Assembly: GCF_001428075.1 (NCBI RefSeq)
Contig: NZ_LMSI01000021.1
Span: forward strand, 103,233 to 167,232
Origin: Arthrobacter sp. Soil764
GTDB lineage: Bacteria; Actinomycetota; Actinomycetes; Actinomycetales; Micrococcaceae
DNA: 64,000 nt
Direction: 5' to 3'
The number at the start of each line of letters is the position of its first letter. Position 1 is the first letter of the stretch. Positions 31,545 through 40,116 of this stretch are shown here, piece by piece. The notes beneath the pieces are model-generated. The model saw only the letters and a program-made list of their open reading frames with translations. It was not told the DNA's origin and searched no databases. The translations under genes and the position numbers were made by a program.

Positions 31545-32599
31545 GCCTGGGCCGCGCGGCGCGATGGTTGCTTCTCAGCGACCTCCACCTGGACGCGGGC
31601 GACGACGATCCCCGCCACCCGGGCAGGGTGTTGCCTGAGTTCATCCGCCGCCAAGTGCCGGCAGCCCCAGGACCGCAGCAGCACCTGGTCTTCGTTGGTG
31701 ACACCTTCGAACTCGCCGGGTTGAACGAGGATGAGAGCCTGGCCCGGCTTGAATCCATCCTCGCCCGGCACCCGGACACCTTCCGGGCGCTGGAGGCGTG
31801 CGCGGCGAGCGGCGTCCAGCTGCACTTCGTGTGCGGGAACCATGACGTGGAGCTGGCCCGGCCCGCCGTGGCCGGGCGGCTGTCCGCGCTGCTGGCGCCG
31901 GACGACCCCACACGGGTCCGGGTGCACCCGTGGCTCCTCTACGTCCCCGGCGTCCTCGTAGCCGAGCACGGGCACCTGCACCACGCACTGCACCGGATAC
32001 CCGAGGTGCTGCGCACGGCAGTCAACGGCACTGATGAGCTGGACTTGCCACCCCTCGCCGCCTGGCACGCCCAACCGACGGGCTCGCGCCTGAACCGTGC
32101 CGGCGCCGTCGCCCGGGCCTGCCTGGCGTCAGAGCGCGCGGAACGCCGTATCCGCCGCCCCGAATACGACGAGCTGCTGCAGACCGAATCGCAGCGGCTC
32201 AGGCTCAATGGGACGGCAGTACGCGAGCTGGCACGCCTGTCCCGGTTCCGGACGGTGCAGGCGCTTCCGCTCACCGCAACCCGCATGGTGCTCGCGGCCA
32301 CCGGACGCAACGCCAGGGGCGGGCAGGCTCCTGCTGCGGCAGCCCGGGTGGCTGGAATTCTTGACACGCACTCCTCCACGGTTGCCTGGTACATTTCCGC
32401 CCACACGCACCGGGCGCTTGAAGCGGCGCTGGAAACATCGTCAACCCGGTACATCAACACCGGCACCTGGTCATCGGACATCCGTGGCCAGGGCCCGGAT
32501 GTCCTGGACCGCCAGGCCTTCCCCTATGCGCTGATCGATGTGGCCGGGGACGGGACCACCAGCGGCGGGCTGCGGTACTGGAACCCGGACGGCCGCTGA
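31541..32599 (+). CDS. Calcineurin-like metallophosphoesterase
   Basis: The 352-residue protein has the metal-binding blocks of the superfamily in order: SDLHLD, FVGDTFEL, CGNHDVELA, AEHGHLHH and, far downstream, ISAHTHRALE, then YINTGTWS. A helical insert rich in Arg/Glu (about residues 180-240) separates the blocks. It hydrolyses phosphomono- or diesters; related enzymes include UDP-diacylglucosamine hydrolases. GTG start in a GTGA overlap. It is the last gene of the operon that begins with a kinase-like protein, so the two could act on the same phosphate group; that is inference. Confidence 0.86.
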   Translation: MSLGRAARWLLLSDLHLDAGDDDPRHPGRVLPEFIRRQVPAAPGPQQHLVFVGDTFELAGLNEDESLARLESILARHPDTFRALEACAASGVQLHFVCGNHDVELARPAVAGRLSALLAPDDPTRVRVHPWLLYVPGVLVAEHGHLHHALHRIPEVLRTAVNGTDELDLPPLAAWHAQPTGSRLNRAGAVARACLASERAERRIRRPEYDELLQTESQRLRLNGTAVRELARLSRFRTVQALPLTATRMVLAATGRNARGGQAPAAAARVAGILDTHSSTVAWYISAHTHRALEAALETSSTRYINTGTWSSDIRGQGPDVLDRQAFPYALIDVAGDGTTSGGLRYWNPDGR

Positions 32600-32680
32600 C
32601 CCCACCTTTGCAGCTTTGCAGCGCGGCAGACAGCTTTGCAGCGGCGCGGGACGGCACGCGCAGGGAACTGATGGATCTCC

Positions 32681-32732
32681 CAACAGGAAAGACCTCTTAG
32701 GTTTGCAGCAACCTAAGAGGTCTTTCCTGTTG
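32681..32732. terminator. 23-base perfect inverted repeat between convergent operons
   Basis: Arms 32681-32703 and 32710-32732 are exactly complementary around the loop TGCAGC. This is the longest perfect hairpin in the window and most likely a bidirectional terminator between the phosphoesterase gene and the convergent glycosyltransferase gene. Three copies of TTTGCAGC-like sequence lie just upstream (32608-32642), and the loop region repeats it again. Confidence 0.8.
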
Positions 32733-32762
32733 GCGACGTAAACCTTGCCTAGAAATCCACGC

Positions 32763-33761
32763 TCATTGGACTTCCCGCCACACCGCACCCTGAGGAGTGG
32801 CGCTGGTCAGCTGGGTGGAGGAGGAGTGGGCCAGCCGGCGGCCACGCAGGTAGCCGGCCGAGGTGAAGGCCAACACCGCCAGGACCGAACCCGCACGCCC
32901 CAGTCCCATGGGGTTGTCGCCCCGGCTCCAATCGCGGATTCCCGAGAACACCGCCCTTGGGAGGGTGCTGCGGACATAGCGCCGCTCGGGACCCAGGGCC
33001 CGCTTGTGCCCCACAACGTGGCTGACCTGCGCCTTGGAGAGACCCTCCGACCAGGACCTCGAGAGCATGTAGCGCACAGTCCCCCGCTCCTCCGGCACGT
33101 GATGCCGCACCAAGGCAGCGGGCTCGTAAACGATCCTGGAGCCGGGAGTGCCCATTGTGGAGCGGATGCAGATCTCTGTCTCCTCACAGCCAAGCGGCAA
33201 GTTGCCCTGCCGGCCAAGCGCAATGTTGAAGCCGCCAACCTGTCGGAGGACGTCCAGCCGGAAGGACATGTTGGCCCCGATAAGGTTCCGGACTTCGGAG
33301 GCAACAGTGGGCATTCCCCGGTGGCTGCATCCTACGATCCAGTCCAGTTCCTCACCGAAGTAGCCCGGGCGGCCCCGGTCCCATACGGGCTCGACGCGGC
33401 CGCCAACGGCCAGCACGTCGGGATCGTCGTAAAGGACCAGCAGGCGCTCCAGCCAGTTGGGCGTTGCCACGGCATCGTCGTCGAGGAAGGCCACGATGTC
33501 GCCCTCGGCCAGTCCAACACCTGTGTTACGGGCGCCGGAAAGGCCGGGAGGGCCTTCGCTCTGCACCACTGTCACGTCATCCACAATCGCCAGGAGCCGC
33601 TCGTACAGGTCCTCATTGTGGTCGACGACCACCAGGATCTCCTGGGGGGCCACCGTCTGGGCGCGGACAGACTCGATAACATCCAGCAAAAGGTCCCAAC
33701 GGCGCTCGGTGTAGGCGCAAATCACGATCGACACGCTCGGACGGACAATACGATCCAACAT
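32763..33761 (-). CDS. Family 2 glycosyltransferase
   Basis: The 332-residue protein is a GT-A enzyme with SVSIVICAYTERRWDLL, GLSGARNTG and the metal site DDD at 94-96, and the acceptor-side GANMSFRLDVLRQVGGFN with GCEETE. A hydrophobic C-terminal stretch (SVLAVLAFTSAGYL) may touch the membrane. ATG 33761 is chosen since it starts the conserved domain directly and lies one base after the stop of the upstream glycosyltransferase gene; the frame extends 216 bases further but over that gene. The pair is convergent to the glycan operon. Confidence 0.9.
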   Translation of the reverse strand: MLDRIVRPSVSIVICAYTERRWDLLLDVIESVRAQTVAPQEILVVVDHNEDLYERLLAIVDDVTVVQSEGPPGLSGARNTGVGLAEGDIVAFLDDDAVATPNWLERLLVLYDDPDVLAVGGRVEPVWDRGRPGYFGEELDWIVGCSHRGMPTVASEVRNLIGANMSFRLDVLRQVGGFNIALGRQGNLPLGCEETEICIRSTMGTPGSRIVYEPAALVRHHVPEERGTVRYMLSRSWSEGLSKAQVSHVVGHKRALGPERRYVRSTLPRAVFSGIRDWSRGDNPMGLGRAGSVLAVLAFTSAGYLRGRRLAHSSSTQLTSATPQGAVWREVQ

Positions 33762-33762
33762 G

Positions 33763-34626
33763 TCAGGCCCCCTGAACCAATGCAAGAATGCTCTGCGGGT
33801 CGGTTGGGGTCCGCGGAACGCTGACGTTGGCATAGGCGTACTTGACCCGACGGAGAGCTTCGGGCCGGGCGCCGGCCGTGGGTGCCTCCCACATGACGCA
33901 TTCGTGGGCCAGCTTCCGCAGCACCCGCCAGCCGTCGCGGAACGTCTGCAGGTTGGACGCTCCGGAGATCCGGTCAAGTTCGATGCTGGGAACCTCCGCG
34001 ATCCTAAGCCCTGCCCGGGCCGCCCGGACGATCAGCTCAGTCTCGATTTCAAATCCGTCTGATTCCAACTGCAGGATCTCGAGGCATTCACGTCGAAACG
34101 CAATATATCCGTAGCAAAGATCGGAGTAATTGCTGTGCAGCACCGCATTGGCCAGCTGGGTCAGCGCCTGGTTGCCGGCTTTCCGCAACCGGGTGAGGTC
34201 TTCCGATCCCCCACCGGTGACATGGCGCGAGCCTTTGACGAAGTCATAGTCATGCTGGAGCGGGGAAACGAACCATCCGATCTCCTGCGGGTCCATGCTG
34301 CCGTCCGCGTCTAGCATGACAATGATGTCCCCCGAGGCGGCGGCGAACCCTGATCGAAGGGCCACGCCCTTCCCCTTGCGTGGCTCATTGACAATGACAA
34401 GATTGTCGCGGATGGCCTGGGCTACCCCCACGGTGTTATCGGTGGACCGGCCGTCCACGATGATTACCTCATCAACGTAGGACGGCATCCTGCGAAGGAC
34501 CCATGGAATGTTCCTGGCTTCGTTCAGTGTTGGAATGACGACGCTGACGGAGGCCTTACCGGGCTCCGCGCCCTGCATCGCTAGAGTTATTGGGAGCTGG
34601 ATGGAAATGGACAAATACCTCACCAC
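33763..34626 (-). CDS. Family 2 glycosyltransferase, dolichyl-phosphate-sugar synthase type
   Basis: A 287-residue GT-A enzyme with VSVVIPTLNEARNIPWVL, DGRSTDNTV, NEPRKGKGVALRSGF and the metal-binding DADGS (106-110). It lacks membrane helices, like the short polyprenyl-phosphate mannose or glucose synthases. It would load a sugar on a polyprenyl phosphate or a glycan. The start is uncertain: GTG 34626 gives the longest form, ATG 34578 (MQGAEPG) begins close to the conserved domain; neither has a clear ribosome binding site. Confidence 0.88.
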   Translation of the reverse strand: MVRYLSISIQLPITLAMQGAEPGKASVSVVIPTLNEARNIPWVLRRMPSYVDEVIIVDGRSTDNTVGVAQAIRDNLVIVNEPRKGKGVALRSGFAAASGDIIVMLDADGSMDPQEIGWFVSPLQHDYDFVKGSRHVTGGGSEDLTRLRKAGNQALTQLANAVLHSNYSDLCYGYIAFRRECLEILQLESDGFEIETELIVRAARAGLRIAEVPSIELDRISGASNLQTFRDGWRVLRKLAHECVMWEAPTAGARPEALRRVKYAYANVSVPRTPTDPQSILALVQGA

Positions 34627-35197
34627 TTCATGACGTGTGCGGATAGTTACAATGAACCCGCCCGCTTGGAAGCCGAGCGCGACTTTGACGCTTTATCCGG
34701 TCATGGGTCTGGTCTCGGGCCCCAGCTCTCGTTAGCCTTTGACTCTGGCCGTGAAGAAAGCCTATTTGGGCCGCTTTCGAGTGTCACCAGTAGCGAGTAC
34801 TCAGTTTCTACAGCCAGGTTCCCTGCAATAAGGCAAGTACAGGGTTATAGGACTGATGCGGATATTAGGTATAGGGGATATTGCGTTCCGCAGGCTTTTT
34901 AAGTAGGGGGCGGGGCATCCAAATCTTCGTGATTCAGCCTGGACAAGTGGTGCGAATGCGGCCACCGGCACCGCTGTCCGCGGGTCCCCGGGCGTCAGCG
35001 GCGGCCGGCGGCAAGGCTCCACCAGCGGAGGCGGAGCCTTGACCGATTATGACCGCAATCTTGATGCAATCCAGCGGCAATTAGCGTGGCATAGGGTTTA
35101 TATTCGCATGTATCGGCCCGCGCATTGGGGTGGCGGGGCCGGCATTTAATCCGGCAGTACAAGAAAGCGGTCTCCTTCTTCGACGATTGGGGACGCC
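34627..35197. other. 571-base gap between a glycosyltransferase gene and the LAL regulator gene
   Basis: No convincing gene. The left part is less GC-rich than the rest of the window and contains repeated short motifs (GGTTATAGG, GGATATT, GGTATAGGGGATATT around 34843-34879). A hairpin AAGGCTCC/GGAGCCTT lies at 35013-35040. TATATT at 35099-35104 could be a -10 box for the regulator gene, but no -35 box fits it. Promoters of both divergent genes should be here. Confidence 0.5.
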
Positions 35198-37939
35198 ATG
35201 CCGCTTGTGGGTCGAAACAAAGAAATTGACCGGATTCTTTCCGCGATCCGGGGGCCCAAGGAAACGGCCTTGGCAGTCATCGGCGGCCGGGGCATGGGCA
35301 AATCAGCCCTGTTATCCGGAATACGTTCCCTCTCCGATTACCGGACCGTCTTCCTGTCCCCCAGCGCCGCCGAATCGGGCTGGCCGCTGTCCGGACTGAC
35401 TGCCCTCCTGAATGAAATGGACGATCCGGTCCTTAACCGGGCCGCTGATGATCTGATGCGGTCCAGCGCGGAGGCAATGACGGTGCCTGCCGTGTCCGCC
35501 ATGCTGCTCAGCAGCCTGCACCAGCGCCCATCATCGCGGACCATCATCGTGATCGACGACGCCGACACACTGGATCCGGCCACCCAGTCAGTCATTGGGT
35601 TCCTGGCACGGCGGCTGGCCGGCACGGAGGTGGTGTTGATCGCCGGCATGCGGGAAGAACGTCCCGGCAGCCCGCTCAGCGGCCTTCCCGCGCTGCACCT
35701 GCGGTCATTGAGCCACAGCGACACGGTGCGGATGCTGGAAGGCCTCCCGACTGGAAGGACCACGACGGCGGCGGCCCACGCGGTTGCCGCAGCCACCGGC
35801 GGCAACCCGCTTGCCGCCGTCGAACTCCATAACCGTCTGCTGGCGAGGTACGACGATGGCAGGCATGCCCTCCCTGTCCCGCTGTCCACCCAAAGCAGCT
35901 TTGACGCAGAATACGCATCAGCAGTGGGGGCATTGCGCTCCGGCGCGCGTACTCTGCTGGACCTGCTCGCCCTCTCCTTTCACAGCGACGTCTCCACGAT
36001 CGTGAAAATCCTCCCGGAGGTGTGGACTGCGACGGATGAACTGCTGACGGCCGGCCTGGTGAAGAGATCGGGACAACACCTCTGGATCGCGGACCAACTG
36101 CTGCGGGGCCATGTCTACGCGGCCATGCCGCCGGATGTCCGCACCGCCAACCACCGTGCCATGGCGGAAGCGGCACGGGACACGGATCGCCAAGGCCACA
36201 GCTGGCACGTGAGCTTTACCGCCTTGGACGTTCAGACTCCGTTCCAGCTGCTCCGCCACGCAGTGGACCTGGTCCGGGGAGGAGAAGTGCCTTTCGCCGT
36301 GGAGTTCATCGAGCGGGCCATCACCCTCAACCCGTCGGAAGCGGAAACGGCTGAACGCCTGACCGGCTTGGCCGAACTGCTCTTCACCCGCGGCGAATTG
36401 GTGTACGCGCGCCGCTACGTGGAATGGGCGCAGGGCGTAACGCGCAACCCCGCCCTGATCCTGCGGCTGACCGGGCTGTCCTTCGAAATCCAGTTCGTCC
36501 AGGGCGCCGCCGTGCGGTGCAGCATGGTGCAGCGGCTCGTGCAGGAGTTCGGCCAGCACCATCCGGAATATTCAGCGGGTTTGCTGGCCGTCGGCGCCCT
36601 GTATTACGCGGAGCGTTGGGAGCTGAAAGAGGCCGCTGAGCTGCTGCGGCAGGGCGGCGCATTCCGCGGCTCCGCATCCGTGCAACACCTGGGCATGGCC
36701 GAGCACGCCAAACTCCTGCTCGAATCCCTCAGCGGCACGAGGCCCAACCCCGCGCGCAGGCACGAGCAGGCAGGCGGGCACGAGCAGGCAGTCCGGCACG
36801 AGCAGGCAGGCGGCCACGCCCGGCAGGGCAGCGCCCGGCCGGCGGGCCTCCTGCTGCGCGGCCGGGCACTCACCTATGCCGAGCAGCACGAAAGCGCACG
36901 TGAAGCCTTCGCGATGCTCAACGGCTCCACCGCACCGGAGCACGCCAACTGGCGGCACACGGGAGCCCTCATGGCCATTGATAATGAGATCCGGGCCGGC
37001 AATGTGGGAGCGGCCGTCAGGCTGATCGACGAACTTGAGCTGTCCGAACCCGGGATGAATTACCACCGCGGGACGCGGCACCTGTTCCGGGTTTGGCGTG
37101 CCTATTCCCTGGGTGACGACGAACTCGCGCGCACCGAGGCCAGTGAAGCGCACCGTTATGTGCAGGCCGGCGGCCATCCTGCCCTGACGGCACAGCTGGC
37201 GGGCTGCCAGGGCCACTTTGCCCTCCTGCGGGGTGATCTGGCGGAGTCTGTTGCCCAACTGTCCAGGGCAGCCGAGATTGGAACGGGGCTGGGCAATCCA
37301 ACCCTGCTGCGCTGCGAGGCGGACCTGGTGGAGGTTCTGGTCCGCCTGGGCCGGCACCGCGAGGCCACGCAGGCACTGCAGCGGCTCGAAAGCCGCTCCG
37401 TGGGGCTGCGCTCACCGTGGCTGCTGATGGTGGTTGCCCGGAGCCGCGCCATGCTTGCCGATGGCGAGCAGTCCCTGCAGCTCTTCGGCCAGGCGCTTGA
37501 GGACAGGAACGGGAACAGGCTTGAACGGGGCAGGACCCTGATGTGTTACGCGGAACGGCTGCATGCCTTCGGCCGGCTGCGCCACGCTCGGGAGGCCTTG
37601 CTTCGGGCCAAGGTGATGTTTGATGAGGCCGGGGCAGATGCCTGGACGCAGCACGTGGACGCCCTTCTGCTGGACGAACGGTGGGAGCCCGCCCGCCCGC
37701 AGGGTAATCCGTCGATGCTGCTGCTCGCAGACCATGAGCGGTCGCTGGCCATGATGGTGGCCCGGGGCATGCGCAACAAGGAAATAGCGGCCACGCTGTA
37801 TGTTTCCGTCCGTACGGTCGAAGTACGCCTCACGGCCATCTACCGGAAGCTCGGCGTCGAGTCCCGGGCACAGCTGACCGCCCTTGCTGCCGGCAAGGGA
37901 ACCACGGCTGCGCAGCCGTACGTCCTGCCCGTCCTGTAA
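35198..37939 (+). CDS. LAL-type LuxR family transcriptional regulator
   Basis: The 913-residue protein has an N-terminal AAA ATPase domain (Walker A GGRGMGKSA at 29-37; Walker B TIIVIDDADTL near 116), a long helical, TPR-like middle and a C-terminal LuxR helix-turn-helix (about 845-900, GMRNKEIAATLYVSVRTVEVRL). These large ATP-binding regulators respond to an unknown ligand, as MalT does to maltotriose. Residues about 522-545 contain HEQAGG-HEQAVR-HEQAGG, encoded by an 18-base tandem repeat. It lies between glycan genes and is a plausible regulator of the locus. Confidence 0.9.
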   Translation: MPLVGRNKEIDRILSAIRGPKETALAVIGGRGMGKSALLSGIRSLSDYRTVFLSPSAAESGWPLSGLTALLNEMDDPVLNRAADDLMRSSAEAMTVPAVSAMLLSSLHQRPSSRTIIVIDDADTLDPATQSVIGFLARRLAGTEVVLIAGMREERPGSPLSGLPALHLRSLSHSDTVRMLEGLPTGRTTTAAAHAVAAATGGNPLAAVELHNRLLARYDDGRHALPVPLSTQSSFDAEYASAVGALRSGARTLLDLLALSFHSDVSTIVKILPEVWTATDELLTAGLVKRSGQHLWIADQLLRGHVYAAMPPDVRTANHRAMAEAARDTDRQGHSWHVSFTALDVQTPFQLLRHAVDLVRGGEVPFAVEFIERAITLNPSEAETAERLTGLAELLFTRGELVYARRYVEWAQGVTRNPALILRLTGLSFEIQFVQGAAVRCSMVQRLVQEFGQHHPEYSAGLLAVGALYYAERWELKEAAELLRQGGAFRGSASVQHLGMAEHAKLLLESLSGTRPNPARRHEQAGGHEQAVRHEQAGGHARQGSARPAGLLLRGRALTYAEQHESAREAFAMLNGSTAPEHANWRHTGALMAIDNEIRAGNVGAAVRLIDELELSEPGMNYHRGTRHLFRVWRAYSLGDDELARTEASEAHRYVQAGGHPALTAQLAGCQGHFALLRGDLAESVAQLSRAAEIGTGLGNPTLLRCEADLVEVLVRLGRHREATQALQRLESRSVGLRSPWLLMVVARSRAMLADGEQSLQLFGQALEDRNGNRLERGRTLMCYAERLHAFGRLRHAREALLRAKVMFDEAGADAWTQHVDALLLDERWEPARPQGNPSMLLLADHERSLAMMVARGMRNKEIAATLYVSVRTVEVRLTAIYRKLGVESRAQLTALAAGKGTTAAQPYVLPVL
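36761..36814 (+). repeat. 18-base coding tandem repeat, three copies
   Basis: Units 36761-36778, 36779-36796 and 36797-36814 share CACGAGCAGGCAG and encode HEQA plus two variable residues. A fourth degenerate unit (CACGCCCGGCAGG) follows. It lies in the helical middle of the LAL regulator. Confidence 0.9.
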
Positions 37940-38130
37940 GTGCGCAGCTACCCGCAGTTTCCACATGGTTCCCGGGCGGAACCCACAACGCTTTCCAGGT
38001 CCAACCAGAGGATACGGGCCGAAGAATATCCTTGTGCCACGTTGGGAGGACGTCAAGCACGGCCGGAAAGGTACAGCATGGAGCGGACCCCAGTAACGAC
38101 CCCCCGGCAGACTGCTGCCTGAGTGTTCAC

Positions 38131-38790
38131 GTGAGCGAACTGATCCTGGTAAGTGCCAGCGGCCTGGCGCGTGAAGTGCTGGCCATGGTCCGCAGCAGCG
38201 GCCAGTATGACGTCGTTGGGCTGCTCGACGATGACAGGGAGATGGCCGGTGTCACGGTGGACGGCGCTCCCGTCCTCGGCAGCATTGATGATGCCGTGAA
38301 CTACACGCACGCCTTCTTCCTGGTGTGCATCGCTGCGAGCAAGGAACGCGAGGCGGTGGTGTTGCACCTGGCCTCCCTCGGGATCGGCGAGCCAAGGTAC
38401 GGCACTGCCGTGGATCCTTCAGCCCAGTACCCGGAAGGCTGCCGGGTGGGGCGCGGCAGCATCCTCCTGCGCAACGTCACCCTGACGGCCGCCGTCACCC
38501 TGGGTTCCCATGTGGTGGCCATGCCATCGGTCACGTTTTCCTACGACGTGGATGTATCCGACTTTGCGACGTTTGCCGCCGGCGTTTCGCTGGGGGGTGG
38601 CGTCAGGATAGGCAAAGGCGCATATCTAGGCTTGAATTCGAGCGTCCGGGAAAGGACGTCGGTGGGAGACTACGCAACGATCGGCGTGTGCGCCGGAGTG
38701 CTCAGCAATGTTCCCGACGGCGAAACCTGGGTGGGGGTGCCGGCCCGCGAAATTGATCACGGGACGTTCAGCTACGGCAGGATCCGTTAG
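38131..38790 (+). CDS. NeuD/PglD-like sugar O- or N-acyltransferase
   Basis: The 219-residue protein has an N-terminal Rossmann-like PglD domain (LILVSASGLAREVLAMV, GLLDDDREMAGVTVDGAPVLG) and a left-handed beta-helix with hexapeptide repeats (GCRVGRGSILLRNVTLTAAV and following) ending in VGVPAREI. Family members acetylate sugars such as sialic acid or diamino sugars. The GTG at 38131 begins the conserved domain but has no Shine-Dalgarno sequence. It overlaps the convergent M18 gene by four bases (TTAG). Likely decorates the glycan built by the upstream genes; inference. Confidence 0.83.
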   Translation: MSELILVSASGLAREVLAMVRSSGQYDVVGLLDDDREMAGVTVDGAPVLGSIDDAVNYTHAFFLVCIAASKEREAVVLHLASLGIGEPRYGTAVDPSAQYPEGCRVGRGSILLRNVTLTAAVTLGSHVVAMPSVTFSYDVDVSDFATFAAGVSLGGGVRIGKGAYLGLNSSVRERTSVGDYATIGVCAGVLSNVPDGETWVGVPAREIDHGTFSYGRIR

Positions 38791-40094
38791 CGCTGCGCCG
38801 CAGTCCGGAAGAACAGTTCCGTCACGGCGGCGAGGCGGCGTGGATCCTCCACCCCGCACAGCTCCCGGGCTGAGTGCATGGACAGCAGCGGTACACCGAC
38901 GTCAACGGTCCGGATTCCCAGCCGGGTCGCGGTGAGGGGCCCAATGGTGGAGCCGCAGGGCACCACGTTGCTGGACACGAATTCCTGGTACGGAACGCCG
39001 GCTTCGCCGCAGAGCCGCGCCCAGAAGGCGGCTCCAAAGGCGTCGGTCGCGTAACGCTGGTTGGCGTTGATCTTCAGCAGCGGGCCGCCGTTCAGCACCG
39101 GGTGGTTGGCGGGGTCGTGCCGCTCCGGATAGTTGGGGTGGACCGCATGCCCGGCATCGGCAGAGAGGCAGAACGACGCCGACAGGGCCTGCCGCCGCTG
39201 GCTCACCGTTGCGCCCAGGCCGTCAGAGATCCGTACCAGGACGTCCTCGAGGATGGGCCCGCAGGCCCCTGAGCGGGAGTTGGAGCCGATCTCTTCGTGG
39301 TCGAAAGCGGCAAGGACAGCAATCGGGCCGGCTTCAGCTGCGGTCCCCGCATGGGCGGCCAGCGCCGCCAGGCCGGCGTGGGTGGCTGAAAGGTTGTCCA
39401 GCCGCCCTGATGCGAAGAACTCCCCCTTGCCCCCGAAAACCGCAGGCGCCTGCGTGTCCGCAATAACGACGTCGTACCCGCCAATCTGCCCCGGATCAAC
39501 GGATGCGCCGGCAACGGACGCCGCCAGCACACCCAGCAGGTCGGAATCCGTTGGATTCCCCAGCCCCCACACCGGGTTCATGTGGCGCTGCTTGTCCAGG
39601 GTCAGCCCCTCATTGACGGCCCGGTCCAGGTGGATGGCCAGCTGCGGGAAGCGGAGCAGCGGCCCGGTGGCCGTAAGGTGCTCGGTGCCGTCAAGCAGCA
39701 CCAGCCGGCCCGCGAGCCGCAGCTCGCGGTCCAGCCAGGAGTTCAGCAGGGGGCCGCCGTAGATCTCCACCCCGGCCTGGAGCCAGCCGTGGGCACCGGT
39801 GGTGGGCTTGGGCTTGAGCTTGAACGACGGCGAATCGGTGTGCGCGCCCAGGATGTTGAATCCCGTGGCTGGTCCCGCACCTTCGGGGACCACCCACGCG
39901 ATCAGGGCGCCGTCACGGATGATGAAGAACGAACCGGGCCCGCCCTCCCACGGCTGTAGCTCATCCAGGCGGGTGAACCCGGCTTCCTCCAGCCGCCGGC
40001 CCCCCTCATGCGCAGCGTGGAAGCTCGACGGCGATGCGCTGACATAGGCGCCAAGGTCCTGGATGTGGTCTGCGGCAGAGGAAGGCAAAGGCAT
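38787..40094 (-). CDS. M18 family aminopeptidase
   Basis: The 435-residue metallopeptidase contains the zinc-binding blocks GAHTDSPSFKLKP, FDHEEIGS and the later SADAGHAVHPNYPE and PCGSTIGP found in aspartyl-type aminopeptidases of family M18. These are large cytoplasmic oligomers that remove N-terminal residues from peptides. ATG 40094 starts the usual N-terminus (PSSAADHIQDLGAYVSASPS); the frame stays open upstream over the permease gene in another frame. The next gene upstream on the same strand is an amino acid permease, a sensible pairing. Confidence 0.94.
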   Translation of the reverse strand: MPLPSSAADHIQDLGAYVSASPSSFHAAHEGGRRLEEAGFTRLDELQPWEGGPGSFFIIRDGALIAWVVPEGAGPATGFNILGAHTDSPSFKLKPKPTTGAHGWLQAGVEIYGGPLLNSWLDRELRLAGRLVLLDGTEHLTATGPLLRFPQLAIHLDRAVNEGLTLDKQRHMNPVWGLGNPTDSDLLGVLAASVAGASVDPGQIGGYDVVIADTQAPAVFGGKGEFFASGRLDNLSATHAGLAALAAHAGTAAEAGPIAVLAAFDHEEIGSNSRSGACGPILEDVLVRISDGLGATVSQRRQALSASFCLSADAGHAVHPNYPERHDPANHPVLNGGPLLKINANQRYATDAFGAAFWARLCGEAGVPYQEFVSSNVVPCGSTIGPLTATRLGIRTVDVGVPLLSMHSARELCGVEDPRRLAAVTELFFRTAAQR

Positions 40095-40116
40095 GGTCCC
40101 GAGTCTAGCGAAGCGC

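Noticed and set aside
35013..35040. Terminator upstream of the LAL regulator
   Set aside because: The AAGGCTCC/GGAGCCTT arms are short, no T-run follows and no gene ends nearby.
36761..36814. CRISPR or minisatellite outside genes
   Set aside because: The 18-base units stay in frame within the LAL regulator gene.
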